A DNA stretch of 64,000 nt from Paenibacillus sp. FSL R7-0337 (GTDB lineage Bacteria > Bacillota > Bacilli > Paenibacillales > Paenibacillaceae). The DNA lies in the NCBI RefSeq assembly GCF_037969875.1, contig NZ_CP150218.1, positions 310,001-374,000 on the forward strand. Reading direction: 5' to 3'. The notes beneath the pieces were generated by a model. The model was not told the DNA's origin. It made no database searches and saw only the letters and a program-made list of their open reading frames with translations. A program made the position numbers and the translations under genes. Positions 1 through 7,744 of this stretch are shown here, in pieces (the stretch's first letter is position 1; the number at the start of each line of letters is the position of its first letter).

Positions 1-816
1 ACGCTGCAGGAGCTTCCCTACGAGTTATCCCGGGGACAGCTTAACATAGGCATGAAGGAGCACCGGAGCCGGTTCTTCGGCCGGTTCGTCTGGGGGCTGG
101 ACCTGCTGCGGCAGACACTCGATGCCCAGAGAGAGACGAATCTCCGCCTGGAAAAAGACCGCCAGACGCTGGTCGCGTCCCTCTCGCATGAGCTCAAAAC
201 CCCAGTTGCCACGATCAGGCTTTACGCCAGCGCCCTTGCGGATAGCCTCTATGACAGTGAAGTCAAGCGGCAATCGGCTGCCCGGATGATTGGTCAGCAA
301 GCAGAGCAAATGGAGCAGCTGATCGGCGGGATCATCACTGCTTCCGTTTCTTCTTTGCAGAATATAGAGGTGGTTCCGGGAGAGTTCTATCTGAGCGGGC
401 TGGTCGGCAAGGTCATCCGTAACCATAAGGAGCGGCTGGAGCTGCTGAAGGTGGAGCTTGAAGTAGGTGCTTATCAGGACAAGCTGCTGCTTGGGGACGA
501 AGAACGGCTGCATGAGGTGCTCAATAATCTCATAGAGAATGCCATTAAGTATGGAGACGGCAAGTCTATCTCTATTACCTTCCGTGAGGAGGATTACCGC
601 CAGCTGATTGAGATCGGGAATTCCGGAGAGCCGCTGCTCCTGAGCGAGCTGCCCCACATCTTCACCAGCTTCTGGCGCGGGTCCAATGCGGACGGCAAGC
701 CGGGCAACGGCCTCGGACTCTTCATCTGCAAGCAGCTGCTGCAGAAGATGGGCGGCGATATTTACGCGGAGCCGATGGAGCGGGGAATGAGGTTTGTGCT
801 GGTGCTGCGGTATTGA
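1..816 (+). CDS. Sensor histidine kinase, 5' truncated by window edge
   Basis: The frame is open from base 1, so the start lies upstream. The visible 271 residues hold a short linker, then a HisKA dimerisation domain with H-box SLSHELKTP (His at visible residue 63). A HATPase_c domain follows with an N-box (NNLIENAIKYG) and a G-box (GNGLGLFICKQLL). It should autophosphorylate the His and pass phosphate to a response regulator that is not visible here. The sensor and any membrane segments lie outside the window. The next gene on the same strand is a GNAT gene that need not be functionally linked. The kinase identity is firm. The signal sensed cannot be read from this part. Confidence 0.93.
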   Translation, partial: TLQELPYELSRGQLNIGMKEHRSRFFGRFVWGLDLLRQTLDAQRETNLRLEKDRQTLVASLSHELKTPVATIRLYASALADSLYDSEVKRQSAARMIGQQAEQMEQLIGGIITASVSSLQNIEVVPGEFYLSGLVGKVIRNHKERLELLKVELEVGAYQDKLLLGDEERLHEVLNNLIENAIKYGDGKSISITFREEDYRQLIEIGNSGEPLLLSELPHIFTSFWRGSNADGKPGNGLGLFICKQLLQKMGGDIYAEPMERGMRFVLVLRY

Positions 817-845
817 GTTGAGATACATACATGGAGGGAAGCGTA

Positions 846-1673
846 ATGAATGAGCTGAATAAGCTTTTGGAGCTGCAACCTGAGAATTTTGCTGCAGTTC
901 ATGATTTATATGCCGGTAAAAAGCATCACCTTCCTGCCTTATCCGTCCTGCTGGAGAATTATCCCGGGCGGGTATTTGCTGATCATACGGAAGCGCCGGC
1001 CCTGGCTGTGGTATGGGCTACGGGGAGATGGATGTATGCTGCCGGAGATATCAGTAGTGAGAATAACCGCCTGAAGCTAATGACCTTTTTGCAGACGGTA
1101 GTCGTACCTGATTGCCAGCAGAGGCAAGAGAACGGGTTCGAGATCTATACGGAAGATAGTGATTCATGGACGGAACTACTTACGCTTGAGATTGCCGGGC
1201 TGAGCGTAGACAGACATATGGAGTCGGTCTATGAATTCAATAGCGAACGATTTATTCAGCTGAGAAACAGGGGTGCTGCTATCCCCTTGGAGGGAGATCT
1301 ATCTGTCACCTATGAGGAATTTCCTGTTCTCGCCTTACCGGAGCATTATAGGTCTGCAAGAGAGGACAGATTCGTTGGGCTGACAGCCTCTGGTGCTGTA
1401 GTGAAGGTTAGGGATAAGGTAGTCTCCATCTGCAAAAATAACGGCTTCGGCGTGAATAACAGGTACTTCATTGATGTAGATACTTATGCAGAATCCGAGC
1501 GCGGGAAGGGCTATGCTACGCTCGCCGCTGCATCGTTAATTAGTTACTATCTCGATCAGGGAATGCTGCCCTTATGGGAAACAACGCATGAGAATACGGC
1601 TTCCCATAAGCTCGCGCTTAGGCTCGGCTTCGAGCCGGTGGAGAGTTATCCGGTGTTTGCTTTTGTCATATAA
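846..1673 (+). CDS. GNAT family N-acetyltransferase
   Basis: Protein of 275 residues. The C-terminal third carries the acetyl-CoA loop RGKGYAT followed by a helix and a beta strand ending in ALRLGFEPV, the usual GNAT end. The N-terminal part resembles the extended GNAT_acetyltr_2 type rather than the minimal 150-residue fold. An in-frame ATG at 831 exists, but GGAGG at 833-837 is a well-spaced ribosome site for the ATG at 846, so 846 is preferred. The P-loop gene starts 34 bases after the stop, so the two are probably cotranscribed. The acceptor substrate is unknown. Confidence 0.85.
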   Translation: MNELNKLLELQPENFAAVHDLYAGKKHHLPALSVLLENYPGRVFADHTEAPALAVVWATGRWMYAAGDISSENNRLKLMTFLQTVVVPDCQQRQENGFEIYTEDSDSWTELLTLEIAGLSVDRHMESVYEFNSERFIQLRNRGAAIPLEGDLSVTYEEFPVLALPEHYRSAREDRFVGLTASGAVVKVRDKVVSICKNNGFGVNNRYFIDVDTYAESERGKGYATLAAASLISYYLDQGMLPLWETTHENTASHKLALRLGFEPVESYPVFAFVI

Positions 1674-1707
1674 GGCTAGTATCTTTTATCGTAGAGGAGC
1701 GGTATTA

Positions 1708-2268
1708 ATGAAGAGGTTAGCAATCCTTACAGTCGGTAAAACGCATAGCGGGAAGACTACCTTTGCCAGAGAATTAGAGCAGTGCTTGCCTGAGTCGGTT
1801 ATTATTGACCGGGATGACCTTGCGGAATTCATCAATACTCATTACGAAAGTCTCCTGCCCAAGCAGGGGGCGAATACGCTCAAGGACGCTCTTACCCGAA
1901 CGTTAGTGGATTATGCCGTTCATGAGTCGGAGCAGCACATCATCATGTGTAACAATAACTCCAATAGGGAAGGCCGGCTGCGAATGCTGGATTGGTTTCA
2001 CCAGAAGGGATTGGTTAGTGTGCTGGTATATTTCAATCTGCCCGATGAGCTGCTGTATTCGCGTATAGCGAGTAGTGAACGAAGTACTGCTATCCTTAGA
2101 AAATCAAAAAGCTTCGATGTAGTGCTGACCCGGCAAATCGCGGATTCACAAAAGGGGCTGGCGCAGCAGCCAACAGAGAGTGAGTCGGAGCATCTGTTTG
2201 TAATCAACGACAGCGATGAAGTACCCGGTACGATCCAGAAGATCGTCCAGATCGCAGGCGGGAAGTGA
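1708..2268 (+). CDS. Small P-loop ATP-binding protein, kinase-like
   Basis: Protein of 186 residues with Walker A GKTHSGKT at residues 10-17 and a following RDD segment typical of small nucleotide or polynucleotide-kinase-like P-loop proteins (AAA_33 type). An arginine-rich lid region lies near residue 130. The frame extends upstream to 1588 inside the GNAT gene, but GAGGAG at 1694-1699 fits the ATG at 1708, and this start places the P-loop at the N terminus as in the family. It probably phosphorylates a small molecule or nucleic acid end. No antitoxin-like partner is present, so a zeta-toxin role is not supported. Confidence 0.78.
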   Translation: MKRLAILTVGKTHSGKTTFARELEQCLPESVIIDRDDLAEFINTHYESLLPKQGANTLKDALTRTLVDYAVHESEQHIIMCNNNSNREGRLRMLDWFHQKGLVSVLVYFNLPDELLYSRIASSERSTAILRKSKSFDVVLTRQIADSQKGLAQQPTESESEHLFVINDSDEVPGTIQKIVQIAGGK

Positions 2269-2364
2269 AGTCCTCCCTACCAACTGGACCTGACCGCCCA
2301 AACCCTTCATAATAAGAAGAGTTGTGAACGGTTCCATACAAACTCATAAACGGAGGTTCATAGG

Positions 2365-3348
2365 ATGAAATACCGCGAGCTGGGAAATACAGGTCTGTCT
2401 GTCAGTGAGGTCAGCTTTGGCACTTGGGCGATTGGCGGGGATTGGGGCAGCAGTAAGGATGAGGACGGGCTGAGAGGCTTGCAGGCGGCGATGGAGCAGG
2501 GCGTGAATTTCTTCGATACGGCAGATGTCTATGGCGGCGGCCATGCGGAGGAGCTGCTCGCCAAGGCGACCCGGGGGAAGCAGGATGAGATACATATCGC
2601 CACGAAGTTCTGCCGCGCCGGTGATATACATGACCCGGAGAATTACTCCGCGCGCCGGATCAGTGAATACTGTGAGCAGAGCCTGCGCCGTCTGGAGCGG
2701 GAAGCGATTGATCTGTATCAGATTCACTGTCCGCCGATGGAGATTCTGCGTGATGGGAGTGTATTCGCGGCGCTGGACCAATTGAAGGCCGAGGGTAAAA
2801 TCCGTCACTACGGCGTCAGCGTTGAGACTATAGAGGAGGGCTTGCTCTGTTTGGAGTATCCTGGCGTTGCAGCGCTTCAGGTGATCTTCAATCTGTTCCG
2901 GCAGCAGCCGGCACAGGAGTTATTGCCGCAGGCTGCGTCCAAGGGTGCAGGCATTCTGGTGCGTCTGCCGCTGGCCAGCGGTCTGTTGACCGGCAAATTC
3001 ACGACGTCCAGTACCTTCCAGGAGAATGATCACCGGAAGTTCAATGCGAACGGGGAGCAGTTCAATGTGGGCGAGACCTTTGCCGGGCTGCCTTTTAGTA
3101 AGGGTGTAGAGCTGGCGCAGAAGCTGGATTGGATAGCTGAAGGACGCGGCAATATGGCACGGGCCTCTATGCGTTGGATTCTAGACCATCCGGCAGTCAG
3201 CTGTGTGATTCCGGGCTTCAAGAATGAGGCTCAGGTGAATGATAATCTGGCCACACTGGATGTACCCTCCTTCAGCCCAGGGGATATGGAGCGCCTGGCT
3301 GCCTTTTACCAGTCAGAGGTGGTTCCGCATATCCGTGGAGAGGTGTAG
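2365..3348 (+). CDS. Aldo/keto reductase
   Basis: Protein of 327 residues, the usual length for the NADPH-dependent aldo/keto reductase TIM barrel. The catalytic tetrad is visible: Asp51, Tyr56 (DTADVYG), Lys81 (ATKF) and His121 (YQIHCPP). A C-terminal cofactor segment (IPGFKN) is present. GGAGG at 2352-2356 precedes the ATG. It reduces aldehydes or ketones in the cytosol. Its native substrate is not apparent. The downstream GTPase gene begins only 9 bases after the stop, so they share a transcript. Confidence 0.92.
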   Translation: MKYRELGNTGLSVSEVSFGTWAIGGDWGSSKDEDGLRGLQAAMEQGVNFFDTADVYGGGHAEELLAKATRGKQDEIHIATKFCRAGDIHDPENYSARRISEYCEQSLRRLEREAIDLYQIHCPPMEILRDGSVFAALDQLKAEGKIRHYGVSVETIEEGLLCLEYPGVAALQVIFNLFRQQPAQELLPQAASKGAGILVRLPLASGLLTGKFTTSSTFQENDHRKFNANGEQFNVGETFAGLPFSKGVELAQKLDWIAEGRGNMARASMRWILDHPAVSCVIPGFKNEAQVNDNLATLDVPSFSPGDMERLAAFYQSEVVPHIRGEV

Positions 3349-3357
3349 CGGTACTCT

Positions 3358-5394
3358 ATGAATATAACTGTCGGACTGCTCGCCCATGTAGATGCCGGGA
3401 AGACAACCTTCGCCGAGCAGCTGCTCTACCATACCGAAGCCATCCGCAGCAGGGGGCGTGTGGACCATCAGGATACGTTCCTGGACACCCATGAGATTGA
3501 AAAAGCACGCGGGATCACCGTCTTCGCCGATCAGGCGGAGTTCACCTATAAGGATGCCCGATATTTCCTGCTGGATACGCCGGGCCATGTCGATTTCTCC
3601 CCGGAGATGGAGCGCTGTCTGCAAGTGCTGGACTATGCAGTGGTGATTCTCAGCGCGGTGGAGGGCGTAGAGAGCCATACCGAAACGCTCTGGCAGCTGC
3701 TGCGCCAGCACCGGATTCCGACCCTGTTCTTCATTAACAAAACCGACCGTGCAGGCAGCGACCCTGAGCGCGTCCTGGAAGAGATCCGGCAGCTGCTTAG
3801 CGGCGATGCCTTGCTGTTGACGGAGCAGCCGGAAGCTGCGTGGACCGAGGAGATGAAATCGTTCCTTGCCGAACGCGAAGAGACGCTGCTGGAACCCTAT
3901 CTTGAAGGCACGCTTACGGACGGCGATTACCGCAGTGCGCTGAAGACTATGGTGAAGCGCGGAGAGATTTTTCCGTGTATGCACGGCTCTGCACTGCTGG
4001 ACCAGGGTGTGGGTGAATTTCTGGAGGTTCTGGATGCGCTCACGTTCACGGAGTACGATCATACGCTGCCTTTTGCCGGGAGGGTCTACAAGATCCGCCA
4101 CGATGCCAGAGGTACCCGCATTACCTACATCAAAGCGCTGCAGGGCGTTCTGAAGAACCGCGAGAGCTTGGCTTATGGCCCTGAAGCGGAACAAACTTCC
4201 GAACGGATTACCGGAATCCGCAAGTATAACGGTACTGCTTATAGCGCTTCTGACTGGGCTGCCGCCGGGGAGCTGTTCGCCGTTGTCGGCCTAAGCTCCG
4301 TGCTACCCGGTGCGGGAGTGGGCGCACTTCAGGACGCGCAGGGCAGCGGACTTATACCCACCTTGAAATCCAAGGTGCTCTTCAAGCCGCCCGTGCACCT
4401 GAAGGAGCTGATGCATGCTTTCGGACAGCTCGGCGTGGAAGATCCGTCACTGAATGTAAGCTGGGATGAAGATCTCCAGGAGCTGCATATCCATGTGATG
4501 GGCGGGATACAGCTTGAGATTCTGGAGCAGATCGTGGCGGAGCGGTTCCGGCTTAAGATCTCGTTCGGCCCGCCGGAGATTCTCTACAAGGAGACCATTG
4601 CCGGTAGGGTCTATGGCTGCGGGCATTTCGAGCCGCTGGGCCACTACGCCGAGGTTCATCTGATGCTTGAGGGAGGGGGACGCGGGAGCGGGATCACGTT
4701 CATGAACCGCTGCCACCCGGATGATCTCGCGGCAGGCTACCAGCATCAGATTGAGCAGCATCTGCTGGAGAGCGGCCATCACGGCCTGCTGACCGGTTCC
4801 CCGCTGACAGATCTGAAGATCACCTTGCTGACGGGAAAGGCGCATAATAAGCACACGAGCGGCGGTGATTTCCGGGAAGCGGCTTACCGCGCCTTACGCC
4901 AGGGGCTGGAGCAGGCAGAGAATCTGCTGCTGGAGCCGGTCTACGATCTGAAGATTAGGATAGATCCGGACGATGTGGGAAAGGTTATGAGTGATATTCA
5001 GCAAGCCGGCGGCCGCTTCAATCCCCCGGATATTTCACCGTCCAAGGCGGTAATTACGGGCACAGTTCCGGCGGCAAGCTTCATGAATTACGGGGTGAGA
5101 CTGGCGTCGATGACGCAAGGCAAGGGAGCGATGTCGCTCAGAGTAGCCGGATATGAGCCCTGCCACCAGACCGGGGCGGTGGTGGAGCAGCGGAATTATA
5201 ATAAAAATGCAGACCCGGCCTACTCCTCGGCGTCTATTTTTTGCGCCAAGGGTGAGGGATATGCTGTGCCCTGGGAAGAGGCCGGACAGCATATGCATAT
5301 TCAAGCAGCAAGCAGGAACGGGTACACTGTTCTTAAACGGGCAGCTCCGTTTCAGCGTGACGTAGAAGGAAAGGTGCAGACTAACAATGAGTAA
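3358..5394 (+). CDS. TetM/EF-G-like ribosomal protection GTPase
   Basis: Protein of 678 residues, slightly longer than TetM or TetO (about 640). The GTPase domain shows G1 AHVDAGKTT (residues 9-17), the GIT switch, G3 DTPGHVDF and G4 NKTD, followed by EF-G-like domains II to V. It belongs to the translational GTPases that bind the ribosomal A site, whose members dislodge tetracycline or act as housekeeping paralogues. Chromosomal Firmicute relatives exist without proven resistance, so the phenotype is not asserted. The ribosome site is weak (GAGAGGTG at about 3338), which suggests coupling to the upstream reductase. The stop overlaps the NUDIX start by 8 bases. Confidence 0.85.
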   Translation: MNITVGLLAHVDAGKTTFAEQLLYHTEAIRSRGRVDHQDTFLDTHEIEKARGITVFADQAEFTYKDARYFLLDTPGHVDFSPEMERCLQVLDYAVVILSAVEGVESHTETLWQLLRQHRIPTLFFINKTDRAGSDPERVLEEIRQLLSGDALLLTEQPEAAWTEEMKSFLAEREETLLEPYLEGTLTDGDYRSALKTMVKRGEIFPCMHGSALLDQGVGEFLEVLDALTFTEYDHTLPFAGRVYKIRHDARGTRITYIKALQGVLKNRESLAYGPEAEQTSERITGIRKYNGTAYSASDWAAAGELFAVVGLSSVLPGAGVGALQDAQGSGLIPTLKSKVLFKPPVHLKELMHAFGQLGVEDPSLNVSWDEDLQELHIHVMGGIQLEILEQIVAERFRLKISFGPPEILYKETIAGRVYGCGHFEPLGHYAEVHLMLEGGGRGSGITFMNRCHPDDLAAGYQHQIEQHLLESGHHGLLTGSPLTDLKITLLTGKAHNKHTSGGDFREAAYRALRQGLEQAENLLLEPVYDLKIRIDPDDVGKVMSDIQQAGGRFNPPDISPSKAVITGTVPAASFMNYGVRLASMTQGKGAMSLRVAGYEPCHQTGAVVEQRNYNKNADPAYSSASIFCAKGEGYAVPWEEAGQHMHIQAASRNGYTVLKRAAPFQRDVEGKVQTNNE

Positions 5395-5788
5395 TGTAAT
5401 AGATAAGGTAGCTTGGATCTATGTTGTGGATGGCAAGGTGCTGGGCGCGCGTTCCACAGGCAAGGACACCTATTATTTCCCCGGCGGTAAGCGGGAGACC
5501 GGTGAGAGTGATGCCGAGACTCTGATCCGCGAGATTGAGGAGGAGCTGTCGGTTCAGATCCTGCCGGAGACGATTGCAGCGTTCGGAAGCTTCGAGGCTC
5601 CGGCCCATGGCAAAGCGGAAGGCGTACTCGTGCGGATGACCTGCCTGACCGCAGATTTCAAAGGCGAGCTTGCCCCGGCTTCGGAGATTGAGGAGCTGGC
5701 CTGGTTAACCTATAAGGACATAGACAGGGTATCGGCGGTCAGTGTCATCATCATGGACAAGCTGCGGGAGATGAATCTTATCTCCTAA
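5387..5788 (+). CDS. NUDIX hydrolase
   Basis: Protein of 133 residues with a complete Nudix box starting at Gly34: G-x5-E with Glu40, then REIEEEL at residues 48-54, which coordinates Mg2+ for pyrophosphate hydrolysis. The substrate, probably a nucleoside diphosphate derivative, cannot be inferred. The ATG lies inside the last codons of the ribosomal protection gene, an 8-base overlap that implies translational coupling. A strong terminator follows at 5829. Confidence 0.9.
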   Translation: MSNVIDKVAWIYVVDGKVLGARSTGKDTYYFPGGKRETGESDAETLIREIEEELSVQILPETIAAFGSFEAPAHGKAEGVLVRMTCLTADFKGELAPASEIEELAWLTYKDIDRVSAVSVIIMDKLREMNLIS

Positions 5789-5828
5789 GAGTCAGGTGTG
5801 TAATCATCTTGTGCCGAAAAGTCTATGC

Positions 5829-5873
5829 AAGCCCGTTTTGAGCCGGAATCCGGCCTGAAACGGGCTTGTTGTC
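5829..5873 (+). terminator. Rho-independent terminator after the NUDIX gene
   Basis: AAGCCCGTTT (5829-5838) pairs with AAACGGGCTT (5858-5867), with an inner GCCGG/CCGGC, then a T-rich tail (TGTTGTCTCTTT). It closes the 2365-5788 transcription unit. Confidence 0.8.
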
Positions 5874-5922
5874 TCTTTAGCAGGGCGATGCATGCGGCGC
5901 GGCTAGCAGACTTTTACCGAAT

Positions 5923-5936
5923 AGGACATATGTCCT
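5923..5936. promoter_or_regulatory. 14-bp perfect palindrome upstream of the DUF606 pair
   Basis: AGGACATATGTCCT is a perfect palindrome 62 bases before the transporter start and within a probable promoter region. It has the form of a dimeric repressor operator. No regulator is encoded next to it, so the function is inferred from symmetry and position only. Confidence 0.4.
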
Positions 5937-5997
5937 TTTCCAATCCGGCGAACTGGCTTTTAATAAGTACAGAGAAGCAAAAAGAGGAGAGAGACAG

Positions 5998-6423
5998 ATG
6001 AGAGGGATCATATTCGCATTTTTGGCCGGGGCCTGCATTACGCTTCAGGGGGTAGCCAATGCCAGAATCAGTCAGGATATCGGCACATGGCAGGCGGCAA
6101 CCATTACCCAGCTTACCGGATTCATTATGGCGTTAGCGATAGCGCTGGTGGTACGGGACGGCAAAAAGCACGGCTTCCGCAAGGTACATCCGCTATACAT
6201 CAGCGGCGGCGGTCTGGCCGCCTTCGTGATTTTCAGTGAGGTAACGGCGATTCAGAACATCGGGGTTACGCTTACGATCTCGGCGCTGCTGATTGCCCAG
6301 CTCTGCCTGACGTTTATCATTGATATCAGAGGCTGGTTCGGAGTCGTCCGGCAAAAGATGAAGCTGCCGCAGTTTATCGGCATCGGGATGATGATTCTCG
6401 GAGTAGTTGTACTGAAGTTCTAA
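5998..6423 (+). CDS. DMT-superfamily small transporter (DUF606/YdcZ), subunit 1
   Basis: Protein of 141 residues with four or five hydrophobic segments covering almost its whole length (MRGIIFAFLAGACITLQGVAN at the start, IGIGMMILGVVVL near the end). This is the size and pattern of DUF606 half-transporters. AGAGGAGAG precedes the ATG. A second homologous gene follows after 18 bases. Such pairs are thought to assemble as antiparallel heterodimers in the membrane. The substrate is unknown. Confidence 0.85.
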   Translation: MRGIIFAFLAGACITLQGVANARISQDIGTWQAATITQLTGFIMALAIALVVRDGKKHGFRKVHPLYISGGGLAAFVIFSEVTAIQNIGVTLTISALLIAQLCLTFIIDIRGWFGVVRQKMKLPQFIGIGMMILGVVVLKF

Positions 6424-6441
6424 ACGAAGGGAGCAAGAGAT

Positions 6442-6945
6442 ATGTTAGCAGGATTAGTACTTGCACTGATCGCGGGCGCGCTGGTCAGTTTACAGAATAT
6501 TTTCAACGCCAAGGTTAATGAGCACACGGGCTCCTGGTCAACTACTACACTGGTGCTGGGCATGGGCTTCGCCGCCTCCCTCGTCATGGGGCTGATTATG
6601 GAAGGAAAAAATATGTTCACGCTCCAGCACATGCAGCCCTGGTACTGGTTAAGCGGGATGATCGGCGTGGGGGTCGTAATCTGCCTGGTTCAGGCCACCA
6701 GAATCCTTGGCGCTACCTATGCCATCTCGATTGTACTTACTGCCCAGCTCGGCTTCGCCTTGCTCTGGGATTCACTGGGCTGGCTGGGCCTGGCAAAGGT
6801 TCCGTTCTCGTTCAACCAGCTAATCGGCGTGCTGATCATTGTTGGCGGCATCCTGGTCTTCAAGCTGGGCGGCACAAGTAATGCCAAAGAGCCCGCCGGT
6901 ACCCCAGGTTCCGGCAAGCCGCAGGGGGCACTGCATACGGATTAA
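6442..6945 (+). CDS. DMT-superfamily small transporter (DUF606/YdcZ), subunit 2
   Basis: Protein of 167 residues, homologous to the preceding gene (both share the ALxxGAxxxLQNxxNA pattern at the N terminus and ILGATYAISIVLTAQL-like inner segments). A hydrophilic Pro/Gly-rich tail of about 25 residues is present. It is the partner subunit of the 5998 protein. A terminator lies directly downstream at 6973. Confidence 0.85.
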   Translation: MLAGLVLALIAGALVSLQNIFNAKVNEHTGSWSTTTLVLGMGFAASLVMGLIMEGKNMFTLQHMQPWYWLSGMIGVGVVICLVQATRILGATYAISIVLTAQLGFALLWDSLGWLGLAKVPFSFNQLIGVLIIVGGILVFKLGGTSNAKEPAGTPGSGKPQGALHTD

Positions 6946-6972
6946 CGGAAGCATTTGCATTAACGGACAAGA

Positions 6973-7008
6973 GCGTGCACCGCAGGAATGCGGATGGCAC
7001 GCTTTTTT
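6973..7008 (+). terminator. Terminator after the DUF606 pair
   Basis: GCGTGC (6973-6978) and GCACGC (6997-7002) pair, with an inner CCGCA/TGCGG, followed by six T (7003-7008). Confidence 0.85.
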
Positions 7009-7012
7009 ATGT

Positions 7013-7195
7013 GTGTGGAAAACCGAATACAATGGTGGGTGCTGGGGTGCGTGGGCCGAATGTATGTGGAAAACCGAATACATTGGTGGCTGTGAGGGCG
7101 CATGGGCCGAATGTATGCGGAAAACCGAATACATCGGTGGTTGCGAGGGCGCGTGGGCCGAATGTATGCGGAAAACCGAATACATTCGAAAGCTA
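7013..7195. repeat. 51-bp tandem array A (4 units, hairpin in each)
   Basis: The core GGAAAACCGAATA occurs at 7017, 7068, 7119 and 7170, exactly 51 bp apart. Where the left flank is complete, each unit holds ATGTATGCGG, then AAAA, then CCGAATACAT, a 10-bp stem with one mismatch and a four-base loop. It lies between convergent genes and just past a terminator. There is no variable spacer and no coding potential beyond that caused by a period divisible by three. Confidence 0.9.
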
Positions 7196-7218
7196 CTACT
7201 GCTGCGCGGGCATAAACT

Positions 7219-7671
7219 AGCCAAAAGTAGTGAATCAGGTGCAGAAGTGCACCTGAATTCGCCAGACAAACCCAAAAGCGGCAAATGAGGTGCAGAAGTG
7301 CACCTGAATTCGCCAGACGCACCCAAAAGCGGCAAATGTGGTGCAGAAGTGCACCTGAATTCGCCAGACGCACCCAAAAGCGGCAAATGAGGTGCAGAAG
7401 TGCGCCTGAATTCGCCAGACGCACCCAAAAGTGGCAAATGAGGTGCAGAAGTGCACCTGAATTCGCCAGACAAACCCAAAAGTGGCAAATGAGGTGCAGA
7501 AGTGCGCCTGAATTCGCCAGACAAACCCAAAAGCGGCAAATGAGGTGCAGTAGTGCACCTGAATTCGCCAGACGCACCCAAAAGTGGCAAATGAGGTGCA
7601 GAAGTGCGCCTGAATTCGCCAGACACATCTAAAAGTGGAAAATGAGGTGCAGAAGTGCACCCGAATTCCTA
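7219..7671. repeat. 51-bp tandem array B (9 units, GGTGCA/TGCACC hairpin)
   Basis: GGTGCA starts at 7238 and recurs every 51 bp to 7646, nine times. Each unit carries AGGTGCA, a GAAG loop and TGCACCT. Units 4, 6 and 8 read TGCGCCT, which keeps pairing as G-U in RNA. Unit 7 changes only the loop (GTAG). A constant GAATTCGCCAGAC segment follows the hairpin. The rest of 7672-7744 shows no gene. The long reading frames here on both strands are by-products of the 51-bp (17-codon) period. Confidence 0.92.
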
Positions 7672-7744
7672 GGAGGCAGCCATACAAGTTTGTGTACACC
7701 TCAAATAACTGGCGAACGGAGAAGCCAGGCTCTGCCGGCCACTC

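Noticed and set aside
1708..2268. Zeta-toxin of a toxin-antitoxin pair
   Set aside because: Only the P-loop is shared. There is no antitoxin gene, and the neighbours are ordinary metabolic genes.
3358..5394. Acquired tetracycline resistance determinant
   Set aside because: Family membership is clear but there is no mobile context or tet regulator. Resistance cannot be claimed from sequence alone.
7219..7671. CRISPR array
   Set aside because: Units are contiguous 51-bp copies without unique spacers, and no cas genes exist in the window.
6820..7699. Long repetitive proteins of 150-270 residues on both strands across the arrays
   Set aside because: The 51-bp period equals 17 codons, so several frames stay open by chance. 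No ribosome sites or plausible domains were seen, and frames exist on both strands at once.
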